This document shows, one piece after another, positions 32,291 to 41,549 of a DNA stretch of 64,000 nucleotides. The notes beneath the pieces were generated by a model. The model was not told the DNA's origin. It searched no databases and worked only from the letters and a program-made list of their open reading frames with translations. The position numbers were made by a program, and so were the translations under genes. Source of the stretch: Deltaproteobacteria bacterium (GTDB taxonomy: Bacteria > Desulfobacterota > GWC2-55-46 > JADFVP01); assembly GCA_029262515.1 (NCBI GenBank), contig JAJCZH010000024.1:1-64000 (forward strand). Direction: 5' to 3'. Each line of letters begins with the position of its first letter. Position 1 is the first letter of the stretch.

Positions 32291-34741
32291 CTACTTTACC
32301 ACATTGAGTTCTGGAGTGGTAGGCCTATTGAGGTTGAGCCGTTCGCGCGTAGTGGCTTTTGAGTAGAGCTCAGTAAAAGAGTCGCCGTGCTCGGGGAAAG
32401 TGCCGTAACCGTAGAGTACATCGAGGCGCCCATCGACATAAGGGGCGGTAAAACGGTCCTCCGACATTATCAGCCCGGAAATGGCGTCGAGCAGCCTGAC
32501 GACTCGCTCGTTGGTATCCGGGAAGATCATGGCATAGGTCTCGTCGTTAAGCTTTGTCAGCACGTCAAAACTTCTGGTGCTCTTCCTGATCATCAACAGT
32601 ATCAGGGTCTCAAACTCTTCTCTGTCGGCAAAAGAGGGGTCTTTAAGTCCGGACACGCGAAGAGTAGCAACAGACATATTCTTTCCGAGCCTGCGCGCTC
32701 TGTTCAGTTCCTGTTCAACGCGAGTCTGAAAAACTGTAAGCGGAGATACCTTACCTTCTCCTCCCGACAGACCCGCAACTTCCGGTTCCGTTACCGCCGC
32801 AGCGGATGGCGAAGATGGCTGCACCGCACTCTCCTGAGCAGGTGCAGGTTGCTCTATCTGCGCCGTAGTGACAGGTACCGCGCCCTTGCTCCCGGTCTCA
32901 CCCGGGCCCAAGACCCTTGAAAGCGCCTTAACGGAATAGACTCCAAAACGGGCAATGATCTTGAGATCATCCTTTGAAAATGCACAGGGGAAGATATACT
33001 CTTCCGACGACTTGTTGAAGCAGGTGAGCACACCTACGACTTTACCCTCTACCTTTAACGGATATGAGAGCACCGACCTGACATAGATGCTCGCCTCTTC
33101 ACTGAACTCGCGCGATACCGGCTCGCCTTTTCTAAGGACCTCCATCACGGTCTCTTTCTCTATAGGCAGGAAGTACTCCCTCACCTGCTTACTATCGAGC
33201 CCATAGGTGCCCGTCGTCTTAAACTTGGTCGAACCCGGCAGCCTGAGCCTTAAGAGCGAGCCCTCTGCACCGACTATCGCAGCCGGAGTGGTAACTATTA
33301 CGGTCGAAAGCCGCTTAAGGTCACTGATGGATATGGTCTCAAGACCGGCCTCATCAACGGCGAACATCTTTCTGGAGCGCATCTTCTCACTCTCGGCCTG
33401 TTTATGTTTATATATGTTCAGAGCTATCAACTCGCGTATCTCAAGCAGGAAGCACTCATGGTACTTGCTCAGCCCGTGCGTCGAGACAACCTGCGCATTG
33501 AAGGTACCTACATAGGTATCATGGGCGCACATCGGTAGAGTTACGTACTGCCTCTTGACAGCCCTGTCCTCCGTTCTTTCGACCATAAAGATGTCACGTT
33601 TCGCCTCAAACCCGGCACCCTCAAGACCTTCGCCAGGACGAAGAGAGACCAGACCCATAGCCTTTGCATCCTTTACACTAGACGCCTTCAAGAAGAGCTT
33701 TCCGGTATCTTCATCATATATATAGACAAAGCAGCTAAATCCAGGAATTATCGAAGCTAATTTCTTGGCAACCTTGTTGAGCCGCCTCTCCATAGGAAGG
33801 CGAGTGGACATTACAACATCTACATCTTTCCAAAACCTGAACTTGGCGGCATTGACGCGAAGCTGCTCGTATTCGTTAGAGCGCTGAATCACCTCTGCGG
33901 CAAGTCCTGCCAGGCTGGAGAGAAAGTGAAGGTCGTCACTGGTAAAGACGTGCTTCGACTCATTGGAATTTACGTTAATAACTCCTATTACCTCACCCTT
34001 GACTATGAGCGGAACGCACATTGCGCTCTTAACATCGGGACGGCTCATGGGTCGCCTAAAGGCATCGGAGTCGGCTCTTCCAGAGATCAATTGCGGCTTT
34101 CCGGTCTGAGCCACACGACCTGAGATACCTTCGCCTATAGGTACTCGAATCTTGCGCACAACCTCTTCGTCCATGCCCTTGGCAATCTCCACCCTGAGCG
34201 TAGAGTCCTCTGAATACTTGAGCATTATAGAACCGCGCTCCGCCCCTGTCGACTCTGTGGCGAGCTTCAGTATCACGGAAAGAAGTTCTTTACGATCGAT
34301 GCTCAGGCGTACTGCATCGACAATTTCACGAAATGCGGCCAAAAGAGTACTCTGGTTGCCGATGGAGATCACCCCATCGAGGCCGGGGGCGGTACTCGCC
34401 CTGACTCCCCAGAGAAGCCTCGTACTTAAAGGACCGAGCTTTTCAACATCATTAAAAATAGGATCTTCGAGGAATTTTTCAACCTCAGGATCTTCCGTGG
34501 CATTTATTATTATGTCAAGATCGTCTATGCGCTTTAAAGGCTCAAGACCGTTAACAACCTCTATGCCAAGTCGTTTGGAAAGCGTATAACCGAGTTCCGA
34601 GAGTTTAAAGAGCATTGCATTGCTATTTGTGTCGGCAATAACAGAGACACTCGACCTTGAGTCAGCTACAAGCACAGGCAGGAGCTTAAGCCCCTCTTTG
34701 TTTGCGCCGATTATTGCTATCTTCTTCATCTCTACCGTCAT
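32291..34741 (-). CDS. Multi-GAF sensor with N-terminal Rossmann-like domain and degenerate GGDEF domain
   Basis: The 816-residue cytoplasmic protein begins with a Rossmann-like segment (MKKIAIIGANKEGLKLLPVL, then DDLDIIINATED), which looks able to bind a nucleotide. GAF domains follow: one at about 125-285 (GERGSIMLKY... GEGISGRVAQTGKPQLI... PLIVKGEVIGVINV), another near 300-440 and a third near 470-610. A Pro/Ala-rich linker leads to a GGDEF-like domain at about 670-800 that lacks the GGDEF loop (TKLNDETYAMIFPDT instead), so cyclase activity is unlikely. Its downstream partner DUF4388 gene is immediately upstream in transcription. Start at 34741 or the inner MKK at 34729 cannot be separated. 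Confidence 0.8.
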   Translation of the reverse strand: MTVEMKKIAIIGANKEGLKLLPVLVADSRSSVSVIADTNSNAMLFKLSELGYTLSKRLGIEVVNGLEPLKRIDDLDIIINATEDPEVEKFLEDPIFNDVEKLGPLSTRLLWGVRASTAPGLDGVISIGNQSTLLAAFREIVDAVRLSIDRKELLSVILKLATESTGAERGSIMLKYSEDSTLRVEIAKGMDEEVVRKIRVPIGEGISGRVAQTGKPQLISGRADSDAFRRPMSRPDVKSAMCVPLIVKGEVIGVINVNSNESKHVFTSDDLHFLSSLAGLAAEVIQRSNEYEQLRVNAAKFRFWKDVDVVMSTRLPMERRLNKVAKKLASIIPGFSCFVYIYDEDTGKLFLKASSVKDAKAMGLVSLRPGEGLEGAGFEAKRDIFMVERTEDRAVKRQYVTLPMCAHDTYVGTFNAQVVSTHGLSKYHECFLLEIRELIALNIYKHKQAESEKMRSRKMFAVDEAGLETISISDLKRLSTVIVTTPAAIVGAEGSLLRLRLPGSTKFKTTGTYGLDSKQVREYFLPIEKETVMEVLRKGEPVSREFSEEASIYVRSVLSYPLKVEGKVVGVLTCFNKSSEEYIFPCAFSKDDLKIIARFGVYSVKALSRVLGPGETGSKGAVPVTTAQIEQPAPAQESAVQPSSPSAAAVTEPEVAGLSGGEGKVSPLTVFQTRVEQELNRARRLGKNMSVATLRVSGLKDPSFADREEFETLILLMIRKSTRSFDVLTKLNDETYAMIFPDTNERVVRLLDAISGLIMSEDRFTAPYVDGRLDVLYGYGTFPEHGDSFTELYSKATTRERLNLNRPTTPELNVVK

Positions 34742-34756
34742 ATCTTCGAATCTCCG

Positions 34757-35164
34757 CTACTCGGCTTTTTCCAAAATACCCTGTTCAAGCAGACTGTTAA
34801 TCAGCCTGATCGACTCCAAGTCTCCAACGTAAGCGCCTGAACTCTCACCTTTAACACTCGCTTCATCGAGCCTGCGCATACCTTCGAGCAACAGGGCTTC
34901 GGTAGGAGCGTCTATAGTCCTGTCCGGCGGCTCCATATCAGATTCAACCTCAAACTCGCCGTCTTTCCACCCAAGAAGCTGAAAAAAAGCCTCTGTGCCC
35001 GTAAACTCGCGATAGACTGCGTGAACTATATTACCTTCGCATATATAGACACGACCATACCCCATCTCAGAGCCGAGATGTATGGCAGCGGTCTTGTTCT
35101 CGGCATTGAATATCTGAACCACGTCAACGAGGCTCATATCCTTTAGCCTACCTTTTACTCCCAC
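34757..35164 (-). CDS. DUF4388 (PATAN-type) signalling protein
   Basis: The 135-residue protein starts GVKGRLKDMSLVDVVQIFNAENKTAAIHL and continues GRVYICEGNIVHA, the DUF4388 pattern found in bacterial regulatory proteins, often fused to or next to GAF and response-regulator genes. GTG start at 35164 with GGAGG 6 nt ahead. It sits 15 nt before the multi-GAF gene and should be co-transcribed with it. Confidence 0.85.
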   Translation of the reverse strand: MGVKGRLKDMSLVDVVQIFNAENKTAAIHLGSEMGYGRVYICEGNIVHAVYREFTGTEAFFQLLGWKDGEFEVESDMEPPDRTIDAPTEALLLEGMRRLDEASVKGESSGAYVGDLESIRLINSLLEQGILEKAE

Positions 35165-35587
35165 TCAGTGCCTCCGGTATAGAAAAAGATGAATTAGGAA
35201 GTCGAACAGCCATTCTATTCTACTAGAATTTGTGAATTTTATCTATTGATACTTTAAGCCACGAATACTTACATAAGAGAGTATTGCACGGCAGACCAGT
35301 TCCTACTCTCTATAACGACTCATCAGGGAGCGAACTTGAGTATTTTTTATACTTTTTCAAGAGTTAACGACCTGAATATGAAAAATGTCAATAGAGTAAC
35401 AGGCAAGATAACCCGTACAGACCAGACAGGTAAGAGCACTCTAAAAAGCAATAGAAGGTATGAGCGAGAGAAGTATAAAGATAGAACGAATGAAGAGCAA
35501 AAAAAAATCGGCTGTATAGAGGTGAAGACGGATACTGCTTTGAGATTTACCAGACGATATTACGACATAACTCAGTGTCTGGCCTTA
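35165..35587. other. 423-nt stretch with no supported gene
   Basis: The stretch separates the DUF4388 gene and the Cdd1-like gene. It is A/G-rich on the plus strand (35400-35520). Open frames through it look like chance; none has a start with a ribosome site plus recognisable sequence. No known RNA was seen. Confidence 0.5.
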
Positions 35588-35869
35588 TTACTCTTTCTCT
35601 TTCCAGTTCCACCACTTCAACAACAGAGGATCATGCCTTTTTGTAGAGGCGAAGTAGACGGCAAGACGAAAGACATAGAGCACGCATCTATCAATATGTA
35701 TACCACGAAGCCTGCAAAGCTCCAGATAGAGAGTCTCTGGATCTCTTCCCTTCAACCCTTCAACAGAACGGATGCCGAGTGAGTAGAGCGCTTCGGCCAG
35801 TACCGGACCCACACCCGGAATACGCCTCAGGTCTTTCAGAACAGCATCTTTACCTTCCGGCCTGTTCAT
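35588..35869 (-). CDS. Helix-hairpin-helix protein of the Cdd1 family
   Basis: The 93-residue protein contains DLRRIPGVGPVLAEALYSLGIRSVEGLKGRDPETLYLEL, a helix-hairpin-helix pair, followed by a conserved Cys/Trp-rich end (RCVLYVFRLAVYFAS, LLKWWNWKE), as in the Cdd1-like family. DNA binding or a link to competence-like proteins is possible; function is not established. It is 76 nt upstream of nothing obvious and downstream of no clear partner. Confidence 0.75.
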   Translation of the reverse strand: MNRPEGKDAVLKDLRRIPGVGPVLAEALYSLGIRSVEGLKGRDPETLYLELCRLRGIHIDRCVLYVFRLAVYFASTKRHDPLLLKWWNWKEKE

Positions 35870-35945
35870 CTATTATATCCGCATATCCGGCATATCCTGG
35901 TTTTCAAATAAGAGCCTACACGTCAACAGGCGAACAGGCCCGCAA

Positions 35946-37202
35946 TTACTCTCTTATCTGCCCGTCTCCGTAGACGACAAACTTCCTGGTAGTCAGTTCA
36001 TTCAGGCCCATGGGGCCATAGGCGTGGAGCTTGGTTGTAGAGATACCTATTTCAGCCCCTAACCCGTACTCGAAACCGTCAGCAAAACGGGTTGAGGCAT
36101 TTACCATGACGGATGACGAGTTGATCTGACGAATAAAAAGTTCGGCGTTCGTGTAGTTCTCGGTAACTATAGACTCGGTGTGCAAAGAGCCGAAGCGCTC
36201 TATATGCGCCTTTGCTCCATCCATATTATCGACTACCTTTATGGCTATAATAAGGTCAAGAAACTCCTCGGCGTAATCATCATCGGTTGCCAGTCTTGCA
36301 TCTGGCAGAATAGCGCGCGTAGCGTCACACACCCGCATCTCAACACCCGCCTCTGCATATCTCTCGGCAATAAGGGGTAGAAAGGTCTCTGCAATACCTG
36401 CATGTACCAGCAGCGTCTCCATAGAGTTACAGACCCCGGGGCGCTGAACCTTGGCGTTGTAGGCGATGTTTACGGCCTTGTCCATATCGGCATCCGAGTC
36501 GACGTATACGTGACAGACTCCTTTATAATGCTTGATAACCGGAATCTTGGAATTCTCGACTACAAAACGGATCAACCCCTCGCCTCCACGTGGAATAATT
36601 ATATCGATCTGCTCTTCGAGTTTTAACATCTCCAGCACGGCCTCGCGTTCTGTCGTCGTGATTACCTGAATCGCGTCCTCAGGCACTGCGCTCGCGCTGC
36701 AAGCCTCTGCGAGAACCTTTGCAATCGCCCTGTTAGAATCGATCGATTCGCTTCCTCCCCGAAGTACTACGGCATTACCGGACTTGAGGCACAGCCCCGC
36801 AGCATCAGCCGTAACGTTAGGCCTCGACTCATAAATAATACCTATTACGCCAAGCGGTATGGACATGCGCCCGACCCTTAATCCGTTCGGGCGAACGATA
36901 ATTTCACTTACGGTTCCTACGGGATCCGGCAGCGCAGCCACTTCGCGAAGCCCGGTCGCCATGGAATTGATAACCTTGTCCGAGAGCGTCAACCGGTTTA
37001 TCATAGCGTCCGTAAGCCTCTTCTCTTTTGCCCGCGCCAGGTCTTTTGCGTTCTCTTTCTTTAAAGATTCGGCATTCGCCTCCAACCCGGCCGCCATGGC
37101 TTCCAACGCGTTATTTTTTACGAGACTTGACAAGTTGGCCATTTCGAACGAAGCCTTACGTGCCTTATTCGCAATATTGAGAACATCATCCTTAAGAGCC
37201 AT
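35946..37202 (-). CDS. proA: Gamma-glutamyl phosphate reductase
   Basis: The 418-residue NADPH-dependent enzyme makes glutamate-5-semialdehyde in proline synthesis. Family motifs are clear: MSIPLGVIGIIYESRPNVTADAAGLCLKSGNA, RGGEGLIRFV, the catalytic cysteine in QRPGVCNSMETLLVH, and FADGFEYGLGAEIGISTTKLHA. It follows proB by 49 nt, so the two form an operon with obgE upstream. Confidence 0.97.
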   Translation of the reverse strand: MALKDDVLNIANKARKASFEMANLSSLVKNNALEAMAAGLEANAESLKKENAKDLARAKEKRLTDAMINRLTLSDKVINSMATGLREVAALPDPVGTVSEIIVRPNGLRVGRMSIPLGVIGIIYESRPNVTADAAGLCLKSGNAVVLRGGSESIDSNRAIAKVLAEACSASAVPEDAIQVITTTEREAVLEMLKLEEQIDIIIPRGGEGLIRFVVENSKIPVIKHYKGVCHVYVDSDADMDKAVNIAYNAKVQRPGVCNSMETLLVHAGIAETFLPLIAERYAEAGVEMRVCDATRAILPDARLATDDDYAEEFLDLIIAIKVVDNMDGAKAHIERFGSLHTESIVTENYTNAELFIRQINSSSVMVNASTRFADGFEYGLGAEIGISTTKLHAYGPMGLNELTTRKFVVYGDGQIRE

Positions 37203-37251
37203 TGTAAAACTCCTTTCAAAAAAACAGACCGCTTAGACTAATGGGAAATGA

Positions 37252-38412
37252 TTATAAAATAACAAGGTTATCACGGTGGATAACTTCGTCGTATATCTTG
37301 TAACCGAGTACGGACTCTATTGCACTGCTCTTAACACCCTTTATCTCTCCAATCTCAACAGAAGAGTAGTTCGTAACCCCGCGCGCTATCTCCTTGCCAT
37401 CTTTATCTATACAGTGCACGACCTCACCGGAATCGAAGTTGCCGTCAACGCTCTTAATGCCTGTCGGCAGCAGGCTCTTCTTGCCGTCGAGCAGCGCCCT
37501 CGTAGCCCCGTCGTCAATAAAGAGGCGCCCCGTAGGCCTGGCGGAAAAGGCGATCCAGTGTTTGCGGCTCGTAAGCCTGTCGGTTCTGGGTAAAAAAAAC
37601 GTGCCGACCTTATCACCTGAGAGAATGCGCTCTACGATACCCTGTTCAAAGCCGTTGGCAATAACTGTCGCCACGCCATAGTGAGCCGCTTTATGCGCGG
37701 CCTCAGTCTTCGTTCGCATACCTCCGGTACCAAAAGCAGAGACCGGACCTGTCAGAGAATCCAGTTCTAACGCATCGACATTTTCAACGACGTCCAACTT
37801 TTGAGCCGTGGGGTTTACTGCAGGATTAGAGTCGTAAAGGCCATCTCTGTCAGTTAGAATAATCAACAGATCGGCCTCCACAAGACTGGTCGTAAGGGCC
37901 GAGAGTTCGTCATTATCTCCGAGCTTCATCTCATCTACGGCAACTGTATCGTTTTCATTAATAATCGGTACGAGGCCGAGTTCTATCAGCGATTCTATAG
38001 TATTACGCGCGTTTAAAAAACGCTTTCTATCAGCAAAATCATCGTGTGTTAAAAGGACCTGGGCAACCTGCTCATTCTTATCAGAAAAAGCCTCTACATA
38101 GAGCGCCATCAGGCCGACTTGTCCAAGTGCGGCAACTGCCTGCCGCTTCGGTATGCTTGAGATACGTTCCGTTATTCCAAGCCTCTTCATTCCTGTTGCA
38201 ACAGAGCCGGAACTGACTATCACTACCTCTATACCGGTCGAACGCAAGCGCTTCACTTCGGTAGCCAAAGAGGCAAAGACGTCAGGCCCGCCCTCTTCGG
38301 CAGACGTAACAACCGTACTGCCAACCTTTATTACAAGGCGCTTTACACTGCTGATTATCTTTTCCCTGTTCTGGTTCACAACTCTTTTCCACCCTTGAAG
38401 CGGTTCTGTCAT
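37252..38412 (-). CDS. proB: Glutamate 5-kinase (with PUA domain)
   Basis: The kinase phosphorylates glutamate in the first step of proline synthesis. The amino-acid kinase domain shows RLVIKVGSTVVT, VIVSSGSVATG, PIINENDTVAV and FGTGGMRTKTEAA; a PUA domain occupies about the last 90 residues. I place the start at the ATG at 38412 (386 residues); a longer frame to 38490 would overlap obgE by 65 nt and has no typical ProB sequence. The gap to the obgE stop is 13 nt. Confidence 0.95.
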   Translation of the reverse strand: MTEPLQGWKRVVNQNREKIISSVKRLVIKVGSTVVTSAEEGGPDVFASLATEVKRLRSTGIEVVIVSSGSVATGMKRLGITERISSIPKRQAVAALGQVGLMALYVEAFSDKNEQVAQVLLTHDDFADRKRFLNARNTIESLIELGLVPIINENDTVAVDEMKLGDNDELSALTTSLVEADLLIILTDRDGLYDSNPAVNPTAQKLDVVENVDALELDSLTGPVSAFGTGGMRTKTEAAHKAAHYGVATVIANGFEQGIVERILSGDKVGTFFLPRTDRLTSRKHWIAFSARPTGRLFIDDGATRALLDGKKSLLPTGIKSVDGNFDSGEVVHCIDKDGKEIARGVTNYSSVEIGEIKGVKSSAIESVLGYKIYDEVIHRDNLVIL

Positions 38413-38425
38413 AATTAAGCTACTA

Positions 38426-39499
38426 TTACCGTACCGTATCCGTCTCTTCCCATGCACCGCACTCTTCAGACGCTGCATCAGACTCGTCATCCACTTCCAA
38501 GGCCTGCACTACCATGGTACCTACATAGTCCACCAGCTCTTTTAGCCCGACACCTGTAACCGCTGAAATAGGGAATACCTTTATACCCAGTGGCTCGAAG
38601 AATTTCAACAGCTCCTCCACCTTCTCACCGGCCTCGGTAATATCAACCTTGTTCAGAGCAACCACCTGCGGCCTGGTAGCGAGATCCGAATCAAACTTTT
38701 CTAGTTCAATATTTATAGCTAAGAAATCTTCTGTCGGCTCTCTGCCGCTAAAAGGCGAAAGGTCAATAACATGCACCAAAATACGAGTCCGCTCCACATG
38801 CTTCAAAAAACGAATACCGAGCCCCTTGCCCTCGTGCGCCCCCTCGATCAGGCCGGGTATGTCAGCTACGACTATGCCGCCGTGATCACCGAACTTTACA
38901 ACTCCGAGGTTCGGTATAAGAGTCGTAAAAGGGTAGTCGGCCACCTTGGGTTTTGCCGCTGATATCCGCGAGATAAGAGTCGATTTACCGACATTCGGAA
39001 AACCTATGATGCCTACATCGGCCAGAAGCTTCAGTTCAAGTTTTACATCCAGTTCTTGACCCTCTTCACCCGGCTGGGCATAACGAGGTGCCTGATTGGT
39101 GGAAGTGGAGAAGTGAGCGTTACCCTTGCCTCCGCGTCCACCCTTGCAGCATAGAAACTTCTGTCCATTTACGGTCAGGTCTGCCAACGGCTCGCCTGTT
39201 TCAAGGTCTTTAATCACCGTGCCTATAGGCACCTTTACCTTGAGGTTTCTGCCGTTCTTACCGTGGCGCATGGCTCCCTCGCCGTGGCCGCCTTTCTGGG
39301 CCAGTATCCTGCGTTTGTACCTGAAGTCCAACAGGCTCGTCAAACGGCGATCGGCTACAAAGAGTATATCTCCGCCCTTGCCGGCGTCTCCGCCGTCGGG
39401 GCCGCCCTTTGGCACGAACTTCTCCCGTCTGAAGCTTACGCAACCCTGTCCGCCGTCTCCGGCCTTTACATATATCTTCGCTTCATCTACAAACTTCAT
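38426..39499 (-). CDS. obgE: Obg-family GTPase
   Basis: The 357-residue GTPase acts in 50S ribosome maturation and stress control. The glycine-rich Obg domain (GDGGQGCVSFRREKFVPKGGPDGGDAGKG, residues 13-41) precedes the G domain with GFPNVGKSTLIS, DIPGLIEGA and NKVD. The acidic C-terminal tail is short. It lies downstream of rplU and rpmA, as is common, but a terminator separates it from rpmA. Confidence 0.97.
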   Translation of the reverse strand: MKFVDEAKIYVKAGDGGQGCVSFRREKFVPKGGPDGGDAGKGGDILFVADRRLTSLLDFRYKRRILAQKGGHGEGAMRHGKNGRNLKVKVPIGTVIKDLETGEPLADLTVNGQKFLCCKGGRGGKGNAHFSTSTNQAPRYAQPGEEGQELDVKLELKLLADVGIIGFPNVGKSTLISRISAAKPKVADYPFTTLIPNLGVVKFGDHGGIVVADIPGLIEGAHEGKGLGIRFLKHVERTRILVHVIDLSPFSGREPTEDFLAINIELEKFDSDLATRPQVVALNKVDITEAGEKVEELLKFFEPLGIKVFPISAVTGVGLKELVDYVGTMVVQALEVDDESDAASEECGAWEETDTVR

Positions 39500-39547
39500 C
39501 TCTTAAACTCATTCCATTTAATAAGGGCCCGCACTTTGAGCGGGCAT

Positions 39548-39590
39548 AAAAAAAGGCACAACGGAAAGAGTCTACTCTCCACTGCGCCTT
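39548..39590 (-). terminator. Intrinsic terminator between rpmA and obgE
   Basis: On the minus strand a 13-bp stem with a few G-U pairs (AAGGCGCAGTGGA / TCCGTTGTGCCTT) is followed by seven T residues. It lies 90 nt after the rpmA stop. A second small hairpin (GCCCGC/GCGGGC, 39528-39546) follows before obgE. Confidence 0.82.
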
Positions 39591-39679
39591 AAGTCTGCTC
39601 ATAAACCCGTTGCCTTGCGACCAACGGTATCCGTTTCACGGCCCCTGAGAGATACCGTGAAGAAGAACCGGCCGGGTAA

Positions 39680-39931
39680 TCAGTTGGGCAGCACGCTGAC
39701 AAACTTCTTTTTACCCTTGTCCTCAAACTTGACTACACCGTTAACTTTAGCGAAAAGCGTGTAATCTCTGCCCATGCCGACATTGGTGCCGGGATATACC
39801 CTTGTACCGAGCTGACGCACAATTATGGAACCTGCCGGTATATTCTCTCCAGAGTAGCACTTTACGCCTCTTCTCTGACCGTTACTGTCTCTACCGTTTC
39901 TGGAACTTCCGCCCGCTTTCTTATGTGCCAC
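39680..39931 (-). CDS. rpmA: 50S ribosomal protein L27
   Basis: The 83-residue protein has the conserved N-terminus [23 protein letters not shown] and IIVRQRGT-like segment ([19 protein letters not shown]). The start Met is followed directly by Ala, so no N-terminal cleavable extension of the Firmicutes type is present. It is 249 nt from rplU, an unusually wide gap for this pair. Confidence 0.97.
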   Translation of the reverse strand: MAHKKAGGSSRNGRDSNGQRRGVKCYSGENIPAGSIIVRQLGTRVYPGTNVGMGRDYTLFAKVNGVVKFEDKGKKKFVSVLPN

Positions 39932-40180
39932 CTTAAAGCCTCCGTATCAAATTCTATCTTTAGCCGGATACCATACATCCGGTATTCATATAATTTAGCC
40001 TACTTAAAAATAAAAAAAATCTCAACCGTAGAAGAAGAACCTTGCTGAACACAAAGCAGGCACCTAACAACAAGAGTACTTAATAGATATCAGGCACCAC
40101 AAGCCGTACCCGCTAACCAAACCACCTGACATGCCTTACAAAAACCAGCGCCAACTCTTCAACCTGTCCCCGGTGTAGAG

Positions 40181-40492
40181 TCAGCCCTTGATCTCTGAAA
40201 TCTTGAGGCTGGTATAGTCCTGCCGGTGTCCCTGTTTACGGGAGTAACCCTTGCGCTTCTTCTTCTTGAAGACAATAATCTTCTTATCGCGGTCGTGTTC
40301 TAGAACCTCGGCCTTAACGCTTGCACCCTCTACCGTAGGAGTTCCTATTTTTACGGACTCACCGACACCTACAGCGAGAACAGAGCCGACCTCAATAGTG
40401 CTGCCTACTTCACCAGTAAGCTTCTCGACCTTGATAGTATCGCCCTCGTTTACTACGTACTGCTTTCCGCCTGTCTTGATAACTGCATACAT
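40181..40492 (-). CDS. rplU: 50S ribosomal protein L21
   Basis: The 103-residue protein reads [20 protein letters not shown] and ends in [17 protein letters not shown], as in L21. The ATG at 40492 follows GGAGG; an upstream in-frame extension to 40510 is less likely. Confidence 0.97.
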   Translation of the reverse strand: MYAVIKTGGKQYVVNEGDTIKVEKLTGEVGSTIEVGSVLAVGVGESVKIGTPTVEGASVKAEVLEHDRDKKIIVFKKKKRKGYSRKQGHRQDYTSLKISEIKG

Positions 40493-40604
40493 AATTGGTA
40501 TTTCCTCCAAGTATTATTGAATTGTAAATATTATTCTCTTTCAGACGGTATGTCAAGGTATTTATTGAGTATTGTGAAAATCTTTATGGAGAACTGCTCA
40601 GTTG

Positions 40605-41534
40605 TTAATCGAACTCGTCGAACTCGTTCGCATCCGCTACAGAGTCTACTCTTACCGGCTCTTCGGCCGGAACTCCATCTTCGGGTTCCATAAGGCTGCC
40701 CCTTACATCCCCGAATATTGCCACATCCTTTGCTACCGCGTAATGGGGCACCAAATCCTTAGAGAAGTAGATCTCTATATCACCCTTACCTGAGCCGAAA
40801 AACTCCTTACCGATCGTAGCATCCGCCAGAAACTCTGCCGGGGCATCCTTTCCGCGAAGCCTTTTTTTCATAACATCTTTAGTTGCTATATTGAGTATTA
40901 TCTCAGGTATTCGGTCCTCTTTCGGAAATGTCGTAATCTTATACTCTCCACCGACCTTCATAGGCCCGTAAGCACCGGCCCTGAAGTTATAGAACGCTCC
41001 GAGCGGATCGTCAGGAAAGACCCCATCCGGAAAACCGACTGCGCCGCTCTTCTCTTCTCTGCCGTCTCCCCAGTTTATCCAGCTTACTATCCTGTTCTCA
41101 TAATCGACATAGGTACGGCTCTCCCTGATACGCCCATTTCTAGTCACTGTCTTGGAGAGCGACTTTGTCATAAGCCTGGTACCGTCATCGGAGAGCACAA
41201 GGCGCGCGACATAGTAATCGTGCCGCTGTTGTACGACCCTGGCAATCGCGCCTGTCGTATAGGCATTCATAATAGCGAGATAACCGCCATTTTCATCCTT
41301 TTTAAAGAGGACTTTACCGACAGCTACATTCTTAAAGAACCAGAAGCTGATCTTGTAGACCAGTTCCTCATCAAGAAACTGGTCGGCTATTGTAGCGAAC
41401 TCGATATTAGTGCCTGTTGCACTCTTTGCCGGCACAACCGTAACCTTATCCGCAGCAGCGGCAAGACTCGACAATGCTACGAATGAGAGTAGCAAAAGAG
41501 AAAAGATAACTGTTATCTTCTTATTTATAAACAT
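40605..41534 (-). CDS. Periplasmic DUF3108-type protein
   Basis: The 309-residue protein has a signal peptide (FSLLLLSFVALSSLAAAA) and a mature domain starting EELVYKISFWFFKNVAVGKV, which matches the DUF3108 pattern; such proteins are predicted to sit in the periplasm and resemble lipid-binding beta folds. The C-terminal 30 residues are acidic. It lies 15 nt downstream of selA, but no shared role is known. Confidence 0.75.
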   Translation of the reverse strand: MFINKKITVIFSLLLLSFVALSSLAAAADKVTVVPAKSATGTNIEFATIADQFLDEELVYKISFWFFKNVAVGKVLFKKDENGGYLAIMNAYTTGAIARVVQQRHDYYVARLVLSDDGTRLMTKSLSKTVTRNGRIRESRTYVDYENRIVSWINWGDGREEKSGAVGFPDGVFPDDPLGAFYNFRAGAYGPMKVGGEYKITTFPKEDRIPEIILNIATKDVMKKRLRGKDAPAEFLADATIGKEFFGSGKGDIEIYFSKDLVPHYAVAKDVAIFGDVRGSLMEPEDGVPAEEPVRVDSVADANEFDEFD

Positions 41535-41549
41535 AAGACACCTAACTTT

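Noticed and set aside
35336-35782. Plus-strand 148-codon frame across the 35.2-35.6 kb gap
   Set aside because: Low-complexity, no start context, and overlaps the Cdd1-like gene antisense.
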